Source of the DNA: Allolobophora icterica
Lineage: Eukaryota > Annelida > Clitellata > Crassiclitellata > Lumbricidae
NCBI GenBank assembly: GCA_963556255.1
Contig: OY744606.1
Coordinates: 7,384,606 to 7,448,605, forward strand
Reading direction: 5' to 3'
Length of the DNA stretch: 64,000 bases
The translations under genes were made by a program, and so were the position numbers. The notes beneath the pieces are model-generated. The model did not search any database. It saw only the letters and a program-made list of their open reading frames with translations, and was not told the DNA's origin. Position 1 is the first letter of the stretch. Each line of letters starts with the position of its first letter. This document shows, piece by piece, positions 28,134 to 43,100 of the stretch.

Positions 28134-31100
28134 GTTTATTTGCCATGTGAGGATAACACTGGGTTGAAATGAGGCCAGAGAGAGAAGGAAACAGACAGAG
28201 CGGTTGTAGTCGGTTTTGTTTATGTTGAGAGAAATGAGAAGGGTGGTGGATTGGATGGATTAGGGTAAGATTTCATGAGAAGTGTGTAATGCAAACTGTT
28301 GTGATTGCTGTGCTTGTAGGGAGATCCGGGTGAACGTGGACCAAATGGTGAAAAAGGACCACAGGGTTTTCCGGTTTGACATTTTGCTGTTCAATTCATA
28401 ATTTTTAATAATTAACAAAATATGATTGTCTGATTAATTAAATTATTAAAGGTGTTGCTTAACTCATTACTGTGTTGATATGGTATGGTGTAATTGAATG
28501 TAAGGTGATGAAGTGGCCAGACCAGATGGTCTGTGACTCTGATTGCAATGAATTACTGGATTGGTCTTCTGGAAGTTGACTGGAGATACCATAACTGTGA
28601 GGTACCATAAGTGTTTGCCATGAGCGTGAAGTGGTGTTGCTGCAGTGTTGTTCTGTTGCAATAGATTGGATTCTTCGTTCAGGTATTCAGAGCATTTATA
28701 AGCACTTCATTCCTACTGAAGGCCACTGCTGAGCAGAGTTAAATAGCCCAGTTGCCCAGACCCAGATAAATAGAATAGTTTTTATTATTGATAAAAGTTG
28801 GATTATTTGACCATGGCTGGAAGGTGACATAGATTTACACAGAGGTCATGTAGGGTCGATGATCTCTTACCATGCCACCTGTGTGTATCTCATTAACTTT
28901 TATGCCTATGTAATTTTAGGGTCCTGCTGGTGAATCTGGTGGTGCAGGCGATCCAGGAAAACCAGGTGAGGCCGGGCCAGTTGGCCCTGCCGGGGCCATT
29001 GGACCAGCTGGGCCAGCAGTACGTAAATTTTTTTAAATATTCCAAATGCTATCAATGGCTTTACCTTGATTATCGTCATTTCTTTCTTGTTAAAGTATCT
29101 GCTTGGTACCAATTTCTTCCAGATTTTCTGTTTATACTTCACTTTATTTAAATAAAATAATTCATAATTAATTGCTTCACTTATCTACTTCATCAATATT
29201 GTTCGCAGTTTAGTAATGTCTTTTATAACAATTTCTTACATAACTATTGATTGCACAACAATTTCTTACATAAAAATTCCTTATAAAACAATTCTTACGT
29301 AAATGTTCTTTAAGTAGCAATTTCTTATAGCAACTATGTAATTATAACTTGTGCTTGCATTATAATTTCTTATATAAAATCTTCATTTAGCAACTTCTTA
29401 TGAAAATATTCTTTATGCGAGTGATTGGCTACCGGGTCACAGATGATAACCGGAATCACAGTTTTGATCTTACTCAGATAAAATATTATATATACTATAA
29501 ATGTATTTCTGACATTAACTTGAAACAATGTTTTTCCATAATACTTAATACTAAATATTGGTAATTGTTTTAAAGCCAAGGGTTATGAAAATGGTCTTCC
29601 TAATTTAAAAATAAAATGCGCTGGTCCCTGGTCCGCAGTATCCGAAAGTTCGAGAAGAACTGCATTACTGTATTTGTTACACTGTTATCAATACTAGATT
29701 CATTTGGACATTCTTTTATAAATTGTTTGCAGGGTGAGAGAGGGGCCCCTGGAGAGCGTGGGCCGATTGGTCCCCGTGGACCAGCGGGTGAGAAGGGACC
29801 TTCTGGCTCTGCTGGAGTGGTTGGGGCACCTGTGAGTATGCACTTGTGTCCTTCTGGTAGAACGTATTAATACTGAACTGTGTTTGGTGCTTAGAACACT
29901 GAAACAGTTTTTTATTAAGTAATTAGTTAGTTATAATGAGTAATCAGTTTACTATAATGTTAGTCAACATCTGATAGGTCTCAGCATCTACTGAATTTTC
30001 TTATCTAAGCTGCTGTGGCTAAGTTGACTAGACTACTTCTGGAATAAAGAATGTAGACTGGCATTAATTCAAAGAAATCAATTCATGCCTTTTGCATTAT
30101 ATTAATGCACTATAGAAGTCCTTTGAATAGGCAAGATTAGCTGTGTAGATTATTATCATTATTATTACATGTTGTGTTAACGTGTGTTATTTTACCAAGG
30201 GTGAACCAGGAGAAAAGGGCGAACAGGGTCAACCAGGTCCACCTGGGATTATTGTGAGTCATAGTTTTAACACTTGTTCCATTGTGTAGTTATTTTGAAG
30301 ATTTTGCTTTAAATCTATAATCACAGGATTTTAGAATTTCTCAAAAACTTTAAGTTGTTAGTTCTAATTCTCTGTTGCTCGAAAATTTTTATATTTGTTG
30401 AATTTCACAGTGCAAAAATGTTAAACTAGTACATAAATAGTTATTAATTTCAGTATTGTTGACATTTGAGTGGAATGACAGTATACTGGTTAGCATGCTG
30501 GACTGTTCAGGGTATTCAAATCCCTTCCTGGACACATTGGTATAAGCAGACTTGATTGCTACAGAGCTAGTGAAAAGCTGGTCTACCTAATGCAGTATTT
30601 GTGTGACTCTCAGAAACACTGGAGATTTAGATCACTTTACCAATTGCAGGTGAAAGCCTCCATTACTCATCATCCATAACGATTTCATGAAGGTTGTTGA
30701 CTTTAAGGCATTTCTTCACACTTGAGGAGCAATTTAGATGAAGAAATTATGTTACAAGCCTTGTTTAACCCAAAAAAGACTGCTGTGTACTAAAATAAAT
30801 GGAAACTAACCCCTGTCGTCGTTAAAGGATTAATGTAACTTCCTGGTACTCTGTTGTGAAGACAGACAAAGAAAAACTTTTTTGCCAGCTCAAACAGCAA
30901 TGAAATGCGATTTGATCACTTTTTTGTTAATGTGAAATGCAGATTCACATTTCTCCTTGCCTCAGATTCACATGTCGGTGTGACCGTGCGCATGTTAGAA
31001 ATTTAGTGAATAATAATAATGATGTAAATATTACATTGCCTGTTTTTAGTTTGCATCGTTATAATAATAATGATGTAAATATTACATTGGCTGTTTTATT

Positions 31101-34100
31101 TGTAGGGTATTCAAGGAGAACGTGGTCCGCCAGGAGTGGTTGGACCAAAGGGTGAAACGGTGAGATAAGGACTTGATAATTTTTACGTAATGTAAACCAG
31201 AACTTATGTTGCTCCATTAAGGAGCTTCTTGGGGATATTTTCATTGCACCATATTGTCATATGATACAGTATGCTAGAAACTATAATGGTGTCTAGAATA
31301 CTATATAGCGGTTATGTTACAATGATGTCTTTGGTAGCTATTTCAACACCATCTTAGTATGGCATGTCAACAGATGATTTCCTTACTCATATCGAGGCCA
31401 AATTTTTGGAAAGAAACTTGAGATAGATTTTTATGGTAATTTGTTTTCTGTGTGGATGAAAAGATGAATTTTTAGTGACGTATACATTTTCATATTTGTC
31501 ATAATTACAGGATTATAATGACGTTGATTAATTGTAATAAGATGTATGTAAGTGTATTATTATGTGAAAAGATGAATATAATTGTATCATTTCTGTGTTC
31601 TTTGTAGGGTGACATTGGACTGAGAGGGCGTCAGGGTGATCCGGGTAAAGATGGAGAAGCTGTAAGAATCCAGTTTCCATTTTGGTTTTAGTTTCTACAT
31701 CAAGTAACATAATGTAAAGCAAATAGATGTATTTACATGTAGTGGCTTGTGTAGTTATGCATAGTTTTGAAATGCAACCTCTGTAAAGTATGCAGAACAG
31801 AAGCAGAGATTGTAACAGTAAAACAAGATGCATGTTAGATCTTACTAAGTTATTAATTACAAATTTTACATTAAATCACATCCATTTAGTTAAATCATAT
31901 AATGGCCTTACACAACAGTTCTGACGAACCACACTCTCTTGTGCTATGCGTGTATGAAAATGAACCACTTACAGGTGTGTGTGTGTGTGGCTGTTTATAT
32001 AGCACCTTTAGATAACATCACAAACGTCTTTAAACATGCCTCTATTACAGGTCTAAAATGTCATGATTTAGTGTAATTGTAATTAGTAGCTTCTATTGCG
32101 CTGGTGTCTGACACACAAGGTATATACCGATAGCGCACCAAAACCAAGCCATGGCCACTATTAGCCAGGATGTATGTATCAGAGCACTGTATATTACTAG
32201 GGGTCCACCGGAAAGACATTTTCCACCGAGTACCGATTCCGAGTATTTGGATGTACTATTTGCCGGATCCGGAAACGAACCGGGTACCATTTGTTCCATA
32301 TGCGAAGCTTCACATTTTCATGTAATAAAAAATTATCGAAATAAATTTGTGTACTTGTAATAAGTGACTGATACATTTTGAAATTTAGTCATTTCTGTGC
32401 AGTTGTGAAGTTTTCTAAAATTGCATTAAATTCAATAAATTGACATAATTTCAAGAAAATGGAATTGAATTCAATGGTGTGTAATTGTTTTAAGGCTGAA
32501 CATTTATAATTTTATATACTTAAGTTTATTGAAAAAGTTTTTAAAGAAAAACACTTTTTTTAAAGAAAACATTTTTTGCAACTATTTGAGTCTACAGTAT
32601 TTGCCAAGGCGAATAGTTCCGGAAACAGGATTTCCGACCGAGGCAAATGTCCGAGGCGATTTCCGGTGGACCCCTATATATTACCCTTTAAGTAACTCGC
32701 AGGGTGTTCCGTCACGATTACTTAGGAATCACCGAACAAATGTGTCTTAAGTGTCTCGCTCCTGTTTCTACCATCTCCGCCAGCTTAGGGTTGTTGCTCG
32801 CTCTCTCTCAGCCTCTGCTGCTTCAACTCTTATCCATGCCTTTGTTTGCTCTCGTTTAGATTATTGCTCTTCTCTCTACACCGGTCTTCCTCAAGCCCGC
32901 CTGTCCTTCCTTGAGAGGGTCCTGCGGTCTGCGGCACGCCTTGTTGGCTCCATACCCCGCTATGGTAGTGTATCCTCCTACATGCATCATACTCTTCATT
33001 GGCTTCCCATCCGGCAGCGTATCCTGTATCGGCTTTGCTCTCTTGCCTGGCAATGTGTTTTGGGCATGGCTCCTTCCTACCTATGCTCCGTTTTTACTCT
33101 CTCTTCTTCTCTTACGGGTCGCTCAGCCTTCCGTTCCTCATCTTGGGGCGACTTTATAGTCCCATATGCCCGCACTGCTACTATGCAGCGCCGAGCATTC
33201 TCTGTCGCTGGTCCAACTGCGTGGAATGACTTACCGCCTCTCCTTCGCCTATCTCCTCGTACTCACCCGTCTTATTTTTACGCTCTATTGAAGACTTTTC
33301 TCTTTGATCAGGCCTGGCTTGGGAGTGCCTCTGAGTAGAGCCCTTGAAGAGGCGCTATAGAAATTCCATGATTGATTGATTGATTGATTGATTGAAGTTG
33401 AGCAGAGAACGTTTCCTGAACTGTTAAAGATGCTAGTGATCGTATGTCCGGTGGCAGATTGTTCCAGAGAGACGGAAAAGGCGTGTGAGTTGCAAATGAT
33501 TCTTGAGCTCGTAATTAGATAGGTAGATAGATGGATAGGTTGATAGATGGCTAGGTAGATAGATAGCTGTGTAGATATCAGTATATAGGCAGATAGGTAG
33601 ATAGATAGATAGGCAGATATTATACAGTTCAGTTAAGTAGACAAACTCTAAGAAGCTGGCGTTCATGTGGGGTGTACGAGGATCATGCATCTTTATAGGT
33701 TTTTCTGGTGGTCTAAACATTCTGGATTTTCTGTTTCAGGGTCCAAGAGGTCCTCCTGGTCCAGCTGGTCCAATTGGTCTGACTCCTTCAAAGGGAGAGC
33801 GAGGAGAGCCTGGTTTTCGTGGCGAGCCAGGTTCACCAGGTAGCAGTGGTGAGCGAGGTCTTCCTGGACCTTCCGGCTCTGCAGGACAACCTGGACAGCC
33901 AGTAAGTCAAGCTCTACTTGTTTTTCTTATAGGGAATTCCATTTGAGGGAGAAGCAGAAAGGTTTTCTGGTTTAAGTACCGTATGAGCACCTGTTTCTGA
34001 TTTTATTCATGTCTTGCAGGAGTGCTTCTGATAGATCTGTCAACAGGAGTGAAACAACTGTTGCAGTGTAGAAGTTGGAAATGATAATGAAACTTACTGA

Positions 34101-37100
34101 TCAAGGTCTTTGCAAATGTTTAAATAAAATACAATACAATTCAAGGTCTTTGTTATTTTGATGGGGAGTTTATGTGGAGGTGTAGGTGGATCAACAGTTT
34201 AACGACGTCTTGTGGCAACAAAGGCTCAAGATGGCAAACATTATTTTTGGTTAACCCATGTCAGATGATTAAAGGAAATACTTATATTAGAGACATTGTA
34301 TTTAATTTATTTCTGTTTGCTTTCATGTTGGGTGTATGAAAGTTTTTATTTTTATTTTTTAGGGTAACAATGGTGATCCTGGACCAAAAGGTGAAATTGG
34401 ATTTCCTGGTGACAGGGTAAGATTACAGGAAATAAAAAACGAAAAGCTTCAATTTTGTCCATCACTTGAATGGATTTTACAGCTGACTTTCCTTTTTTTA
34501 GTCTGAGTTTGAGATGCAGGACGTTTTAAGCTAGAACGCAACAGGGTCGCTGCAACACATGCCAAAGCGCCCCTTACACATCGATTATGCAGTCACACTC
34601 GATATGATAGTTTAAAAGATAGGTGTTGAGTTGTGATTGGAATGTCTCCAGAGATGGTGCGTTCTTCACATGGTCAGGAAGATTGTGGTATCTTAGACAT
34701 TGTGATTAGTCAATAGATTAGATTAGATTAGATTAGATTATGAGTTAACTTTTCTGACTTTGTGATGGTTTTCTTGTGAACAGTCACATTATTAGAAAAT
34801 TGAATCCTGTTGTCGCAAAATAAGAGAGTGCTGATGTGTTTTAATTGTTGTGCAAAAGGGTCAAGCTGGACCTGCAGGTCCTCAGGGTGAGCGCGGTGGC
34901 CCAGGTCCACTAGGAAAGGAAGGAATCCCAGGACGTATTGGGCCCAGAGGGGATGCTGGCTCGCCTGGTGAGGCCGGCCTACCAGGAGCCCCTGGGCCCA
35001 CTGGACCAGTCGGAAATCAGGGCCCAGCAGGTCCTGCTGGAACTCCCGGGACTATGGGCAAAGAGGGAATCAAGGTAAGACTGTTATGCAGATTTATGCA
35101 GATTTATGCAAATTTGCAGGTTTTCTTGTAAAAGTTTATAATCTGAACCACAGGAATGTGCTGTTTGAATAAGTGTGCTAATTTTAATATGCATTTTGAG
35201 TAAACTTGCTAAAGGTTGCTGATAATTTAGAATTTGGTACAAAGGGTAAGAATCCGGCATTTTGTGGCTTCATTATCTGGCAAGAAGTTTAATTTTGGAC
35301 AACCTCTGTTTGCTGTCTCTATTATTTTTAACATTTAAACAAGGTAAACTGCTAAATATATAATATGAGTAAGAGTAACATATGGACTGAAAAATTCATG
35401 CTAGTTAAGTTAACTACAGCCCATTACTTTTTCTGCCTTCACTTGCCTTCTCACCATGACTCATCCTACCTTTTCTTACCTTATAATTACCTCGCTTTAT
35501 CTTACTTTTCCTTACTCAACATGACTTACCTGTCATTACCTTGCCCTTTGCCATACGTTTACCTAGACTTGCCTTACTTTTCCTTTTCTTATCTTGCCTT
35601 GCTTTATCTTACATCACTTACTGTTGTAACATGTAAAGGAATAGTTTCTGTTAACTTGACAGGGAGCCAGAGGAGAGCCGGGAGCAGTTGGAAGACCAGG
35701 AGATGAAGGAGCTGCCGGAGAGCCAGGAAGAGAAGGTCAGAGGGGAGATCGTGGCCAAGATGGACCTCCAGTTAGTATTCCTTTAAACAATGAAAATGTT
35801 CTCAGAGGGAAAATTTTCTTATAGCACCACAGTGAAAAACCATGAAACCAAAACTTCATTCAGCTCTAGGAAGTGATTTGCTTATACCGAAGCCTTAATA
35901 TTATGTGGTGCATGCTACAGCTTCCTAAGTTAGTTTTTTTGTTTGAAATGTATTTTATTGGAAGGACTGTCAAATTCAGAGACATATATATCTGTGTGAC
36001 TTTGTGTGCAGTAAAAATGTTCGTAATAATACTAATATAAAAAGGCCTGGCCTTGATCTTGACCTTGGGACAGAGCCTCAGCACAATGACTTGGGACGCA
36101 CGCGAAATCTCTCATGTGTTTCAGCACCTGGCTCTGACAATCCGATGGTTCATTACGGTGACATTCAGTGGTACTTTTTCCACACTGAACTTTGATGTGT
36201 AGGTGCCATTCCAGATGCTATTTCACTCTGTTTAATTTATGTTTAAGTCCCTGAGGGATCATGTGTACTTTGGGGCATAAATTGTTTTAAATAATATAAT
36301 TATAATAATATAGTGCTCTGATAAACTCAGAAACATTTATTCAGCTATACTCAATACCTATTTAGTGCTTAGCAGTTGTACCTACTTAATAATGACTGGT
36401 TTTCTTGTTCCAGGGATCCCCAGGACCTCGTGGTCCACCAGGACAACAGGGAGAAAGAGGTCAAGCTGGTGACCCAGGAGAACGTGGTGAGGGTGGGCCA
36501 ATTGGACCACCTGGACCTATCGTAAGTCACCTCTAACTGCCAGAAATACTTATCTCTGTTTTGTTTTCATGTTGCATGCAAGAAAAACGGAAGATAAAGT
36601 TATTTGTTTATATATTTATTTTTAAATTGTCTTTCATATTTATTATTTCAACCAGTTTCACTATGCGCAAAATCTGTAATATGAATCTTTGGCACTGCCA
36701 AGGATCATTTTCTGAACTATTAATGCAAGGGTATTATCAAATTTATGTTTTATTGTGTATCTAGACAAGAAGTTACTTGGACATATGTAGCTGTGGTCCC
36801 GCAGCAACGAATTCAACCATGCTAATTTATATCACAGTGCTCTTAGAACTGGCAAGATATAACACTACTGGGCAATTGACAACAAAGTTTAGGTTGAAAG
36901 ATAGTCTCCGTGGGAGAGTTGTGAAGATGAGGTAAAGAGCTCCAGGTGGAAGGTCCAGAAACTGAACAAATGCTGGCAAAGCACAAGAGGTGAGTACCAG
37001 CAACAACTTAATATCCAGCAGATGCTGATTGAAGAGAGGATCAACCTTTAATGGTGAGGGTGGATGAGAAGAGGAGAAGAGAGGTAGAGGAGGGAGAAAA

Positions 37101-40100
37101 GTGACAAGGAGCAGAGGGGAAAGGATAGGAAAGCAGTAGGAGACATTTTGGCTGTTTAGATCTTTGCCTAAGGGATTTTCATGTCTTGGAAATATAGTTA
37201 TTGAAAAATGTGACTTAACTGAAAATTTTGTGTTTCTTTTGATACCAGGGTGAACCAGGTTCAATGGGTGAAGAAGGGCAGAAAGGTTCAAGGGGTCGTC
37301 CGGGTCCACTTGGGCCCCCTGGCAACCCTGGCCTGGCAGGAGAGCCAGGACCTGATGTAAGATACCAAATGCAGACTAGGATTGTGCTGTCTGTACTCTG
37401 TAGTAGGCTATCTTGTAATACAGTGATGTTTGTGGTAACATTGATGATGATGATGATGATGACAGTGATGATAGTGTTGGTAATAATGGATTTTAAAAAG
37501 GAAATTGCAGTTTAGAACTCATCAAATCAACTGAATGATCATTCAAAACATCCTGTAGCTTTAGTTAAGGTTGTTAGCAGTTACGATTCATAGTAAATTT
37601 TGTTGCACGTTGTGCTGATACCTCACTATTACTTGCGTCATTATGACAAGAATTTTGATACAATGCGGTTTCACATTTAATTCAGCTTTATAACAGGACC
37701 TCGATATAGTGAGCACATGATTTGGGTGCAGAAAGTAGCTTTAGAAATATGTTGCACTGTTGATGCACATTTAATCTATTTATACTTGTATTAATTAGCA
37801 TGAATTAAGTATCAATTGTAATTATCATTAGCATGAATTTAATGGTAATTGTAATTAATTTTATTGGTATTAAAGATAAATTACAATAAATGTTAATTAA
37901 GGCCTCAGTTGTTTATTAATCATTGAGGAGTGTTTGTGATAATTGTTGATTGTGTCTTACCATGACAGGGTGTGCCAGGAAAGGAAGGTTCGCCAGGGAT
38001 GTTAGGACGACCGGGTGATAGAGGTCCTCCAGGGTCTCCAGGTATTCCAGGAATACCAGGTGGTCCTGGATTGCAGGTACAGATGGATTTGTATAAGTGG
38101 TTGTCTCTTTAATGACAGTGGAAATGTTGACAGTAAATAACGTTCAAAATGTTGCTAATATATATATTTATTTAATGAACCTGTATGGTGGTAGCATTCA
38201 TTTATTTATTAATTAATTAATTCATTCATTCATTCAGAGCATTTATATAGCGCCTTTCCAGATGGCTATTCAGATGCTCTCCCAAACCCAACGGTGACGA
38301 AAAAGAACAGTTTTCAAGTGTTTTAGAAAGTACAAGTGGATTCCTTAGCTAAGACGACATGCAGCTCCAAACCACTGAAAAAGCATAACACTGCTTTGTT
38401 GAGGTGTTTGCAAATGGACAGGCTAGTTCACCCCGAGCAAATGAGAAGATTTCTCTGGCCAGTCATACCTGAAATGAAGAAGTGGAGCTCATGTAAATAG
38501 CAAGAGGCATCGTAACACCCAAATAAAAGCTTAAATTCAGTACGCTGGAAAATGCCATGTAAAGCATATGCCGTATGTATGGTAGTTTACTGTATATTTT
38601 TATGTATGTGTATGTATGTATGTATGTATGTATAACATGACGTAGTTCTTTATTGTGTCACATCTCATTATTATTATTATTAATGAGCTTTTATATAGCG
38701 CCCCTTCAAGGTTATCTACTCAGGAGCGCTCCTAGTCCAACCATGTCATTGGATACAGAAAAATAAAGAGCAAGAACTAGTCATACTGGAATAAATGCAC
38801 ATATATGTATGCAGAGCAACAGCAGAATAACTTTTGTTTATTGTGATTTTATGTTGTTTGTACTAAGGAAGTAAATAAATTGGCTTTTCATTGTTTTTGA
38901 ATCTTCTACTTGGCTTTTTAGCAGTTGTTTATAATTTTTGTTTTCATATGTTGCCAGGGTGGAGTTGGTGCCACTGGGCCGCCTGGACCCTCAGGGCCAA
39001 AGGGTGCAAAAGTGAGTATTCTTTGATTGGAATTGTGTTTGTATATGTATTTAGTAGTGTGCTGATATGTGTGTATGTATGTACACATTGTACAGTGTGG
39101 ACTCATTAACATGAAGTTAACGTGAAGTTAATGTGAAGGCTGTGTGTTAAAACTTAAAAGGGAAAGTCAGTATTTAGTGCTACACTGCAGTTCTTATGTG
39201 GCACGTTGACCAATATGGCGTGTTATGTTAATATCTTTGGGGATATAACACAGCTTCACATTAAACAGAATGGTGTGTAAACCAGGAGCACGTAAAAGAG
39301 TCCACACTGTATGTGTGTGTGTATACTGTATGTATCAATGTTTCCACTAAGGACTGACTTGACATGAGCAAATTTTAGTTTGTGAACAATTTTTGTGTCA
39401 ACGTGACTTGTGGGCACAATTTCACAAAGTATTTACCTTGACCTTTTAAGACAAATGATATGGTAAGATCTTTGAGGAACAAGGAATAACATCTGAAACT
39501 GACTCATACGAAAATCTCAAGTAGATGCTTTTACTTACAGTTTAGTTTTCAGTTTGTTCCCTTATCCTTCTCTATTTCCATAAATGAAACATTTTCAACA
39601 TTTAGAATCTTTCCTGAAATTAATTAATTTACTCCTGTCCTTGTTTTTAATACAGTTCATTCAACTAAAGCCTCTTTTGCAATTTGCTATGATTTCTGAA
39701 ATGTTCCACAGATGTCAGATAGGACTGGGACTATTTTGGGGCCTTGTCATTTCGATCTTGCAAGGGCCCTGGGCCCGACCTGGCCCATAAAATGCAGTAG
39801 TAGATGAATTGATTTATTTAGGCATATCCTGCACATAAATAATAATAACAATATTGATAATAATGGCAGGCCTCAAGCGTTGCTGTTATTGTGTTAATTG
39901 TTATTCAGTATTTAATAATAACTATTTGATTGAATAGGTCAGTTTTGGCGACATCATTGTCAATGGTAGTTTAAAGATTGCTTTAGAAGTATGCATAAAA
40001 TTGCATTTTTAGAATATTTTGTGTACTGACGTATAATTAATTCCTACTTAAATAATGATTTGATGAACGCCTACCAGTTGATAGGGGCCACATGTACTAC

Positions 40101-43100
40101 ACCCAGAAGGACCCACATGCCCTGGCACATGGGCACAGTGGCCAGTCTGCCACTGACTGATATACAAAAGTAAACATAAGTTGATGAACTGTTCTTGTTG
40201 TGGAACAAATCCAGTTCTTTGTGCTCTTGGTTATCATTGATTGCTTTAACATGGACAATTATATTGCATTTGTTTTCAGGGAGAACTGGGTCAGAAAGGT
40301 GTTGCTGGTCCTGCTGGCCCTCCCGGCACAGAGGTATGTGACCATGTTTGAAGTTATCAACTGTTTTCAGTAGCCTTATGTATTGTGCATAAGATGATGA
40401 TCATGCAGAATGCTTTTCAACTATGGACAGAACAGAGGAAATTTACCGGTAGATTAATACACATGTTAGAGCACTCGCCTTGCAACTTAGAGAGTATGGG
40501 TTCAAGCCTCCTCCTCTGAGACGGTTACTATGTAGGACCTTGAGCAAATCCTTCACTAACAATTTCTCTGCACAATTGTATTTATGCTTTATCTTTAGAC
40601 AGCAGTGCTTAATAAATGCATAATAATATTAATAATAGTAATAATAATAATAATATAGCATGATATTTCTTTTTTACATGATGTTACTTTCTGTTGTTAC
40701 TTTCTATTTTTATGCTACATTCTTTTTAGACCTAAAAATACCTGAAAATGGTCCTTGAGACAGTGGGCTGGTCCAGATTGTGGCACCAGCTGATGGTCAG
40801 TTTATATGGGTCATAATGCAGAGCAGGAGTTTGATGTGCAGAGGAAATAATAGGGATGGTCAGGGTGTTAGAGGTCATGTTGTTTTTTGTGTAGGGTGTA
40901 GTCGGAAGTCAAGGACCCCCTGGAGCACCAGGAGATAAAGGAAGAAAGGTGAGATCATATCACTCTACAATAACTTCGCAAAGGTAATTCTAAAAATGAC
41001 GAAAAATAAGAAGTTGTTCTGTCCCATTTTGATAACTGTTTAAATACGTTTATGCAGTATCTAGATGATGTTGGAAATATGCAGAAAATGTGGGTAGTGT
41101 ACACTTTATCTGCGTACAATCTGCAGCAGTATTGGATTTGGGTTCGTCTCTCGAAAGAATGTTTTTTTGTTCATCAGTGGAGTTTCTTCTCTTTTATGGC
41201 TGTTTGTCTTAGCGACCATTTTGTGTTTAAGTCTTTCAATAGGTTGTTTGCCTCTCTGGTTTTATTCTCCCTTTTGGCTCTCATCGATTTACTTTCTTTC
41301 TCCAAGCCCTTCCGCTCTGCTGTCTCTTGCATAATGTTTGCACTTGTACCTATCCAGCATTTTCTGTTACAGTCTTTGTTTTCATTACACTGGATTATAT
41401 AATTATTTACATGTAATGATGATTATAATAATGATAGTTATGAGATGATAAGGATTAATAAGGATGGTAAGAATGATGATGATTCTGAAATAGTAAAGAT
41501 AATATAGCATTGATATGCTGCATGCAGAATGTATGAATGCTGATGGTAAAGAGGTTTTTGTTGATAGGGTGACAAAGGTTGGCAAGGACTTCCTGGACTT
41601 CAGGGTTCCCCAGGGAACGTGGTAAGAACCTCGGATCTTCTACCTCCAGTACTAGACCTGAAATGATGCATGAATTCTGTGTTATTTTCAAAACTCGCCG
41701 GGTCTGTAGTTAGACAGTTGTGGATTTGAGATGTTGATATTACTACTGTTGATATTACTACAGACTGATCTTTTCTGTGCATGTACCGACCATGTCGATT
41801 ATTGTTCGAGTTATGTGTTATTTTGGCAGTTTATTTTGTTTTAATGCAGAATTTCCTCAGTAATTTCTAATATGTTGCAGTTTACTGTTGCTAAGTTTGC
41901 ATTCCGGAGTTGTTCTTCATTTCTGCCGTGGATTTTGTACATATTTTTTATATGCATTTACATACTTGCCTGGTGATTCTCTTACAGAGACCCTAAATTT
42001 GGTGTTTACATTTATGGTATTTTACAATTGCAGTTCATGTTGGTGACAAGGGTAGTAGTTGTGAGGTGCCTTTGTAGCAGTATGCCAAGCTTTTTTCTTT
42101 CAAAAGAATCATATAACTATTCACTTGTGGTATGTTTAGGGTGAACCAGGAGACCTAGGACCACCAGGTCCTCCAGGACCACTTGGACCAAGAGTGAGTT
42201 TATTGCTCATCCTGTTTTCATTGTCTACAATGATGTCACATTTTCATAACTCTTTCATAACATTTTCCATATCTAAAATCGTGTCACGTTTTCATAACTC
42301 TTTCATAACATTTTCCATATCTACAATCATGTCACATTTTCATAACATTTTCCTTGTCTACAGTCATGTCACATTTTCATCGTGTTTAAATAACATTTTC
42401 TGTGTCCACGAACATGTCACATTTTTCACAACATCGCAATAATTAACTTTAACTCAGTTCATCTGGGCTGAGCTTAACTGAATTTTAGCTTAACTCAGAT
42501 GAACCAGAGATGGACAATTTACTGATCTGAACCCTATCTTTCTTTGCAGGGCGAAGGTGGCCCTCGAGGAATCATTGGCCCTCTGGGAAACGATGGTCAA
42601 CAAGGATTTCAAGGACAGCCAGTCAGTAAATGCTTCCCTAGATTAACTTTCTGATACTGATTTTGTCTGTTTATTGTGGGAAAGATACTAAGGAAGTCCT
42701 AGACTGTGCTGGATAGACAGTATAAATGAGGACTTTTCACGACTTCGATTCGGCTAGAGGACTCGACTTGACAAATGACCGAGTGGAAAGGAGGTCATTT
42801 ATTCGCACCCTTCACCATCAAATGGCCGGCAACAGGATGATGATGATGATGATGATGATAATGATGATGATGACGACGACTACGATGATGATGATGATTA
42901 TGATGATGGTCAACAGCAAACGCTGTATGAGAACCAAAGTGCATTATCCAAGTCGCATAAACTGATACTTGCAACTGAACTGATACTTGCAAGTACACTG
43001 AAAGCTGGAAAGTGTCTGTGTGGTAAAAATTATTTTTATGATAAGACAGCAAAACAAAATGTCTGCTAGGTAAAAATAACTTCTGTGAAAAGATCACAAA

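Larger units (their letters stand above)
29832..31105 (+). other. Introns around v25, little content
   Basis: AT-rich intron sequence apart from exon v25 and a degenerate SINE head near 30.5 kb. Confidence 0.6.

Noticed and set aside
36827..37309. 160-codon minus-strand frame overlapping exon v33
   Set aside because: Antisense of a clear collagen exon and its intron; the upper part is the complement of Gly-X-Y codons.
39735..39790. Extra collagen-like exon (gggccctgggcccgacctgg)
   Set aside because: No regular Gly-X-Y frame between splice sites, and the helix is already complete in length.
39705..40165. Possible hAT remnant (G/C-rich ends near 39.7 and 40.1 kb)
   Set aside because: Ends match poorly and no 8-bp duplication could be found.
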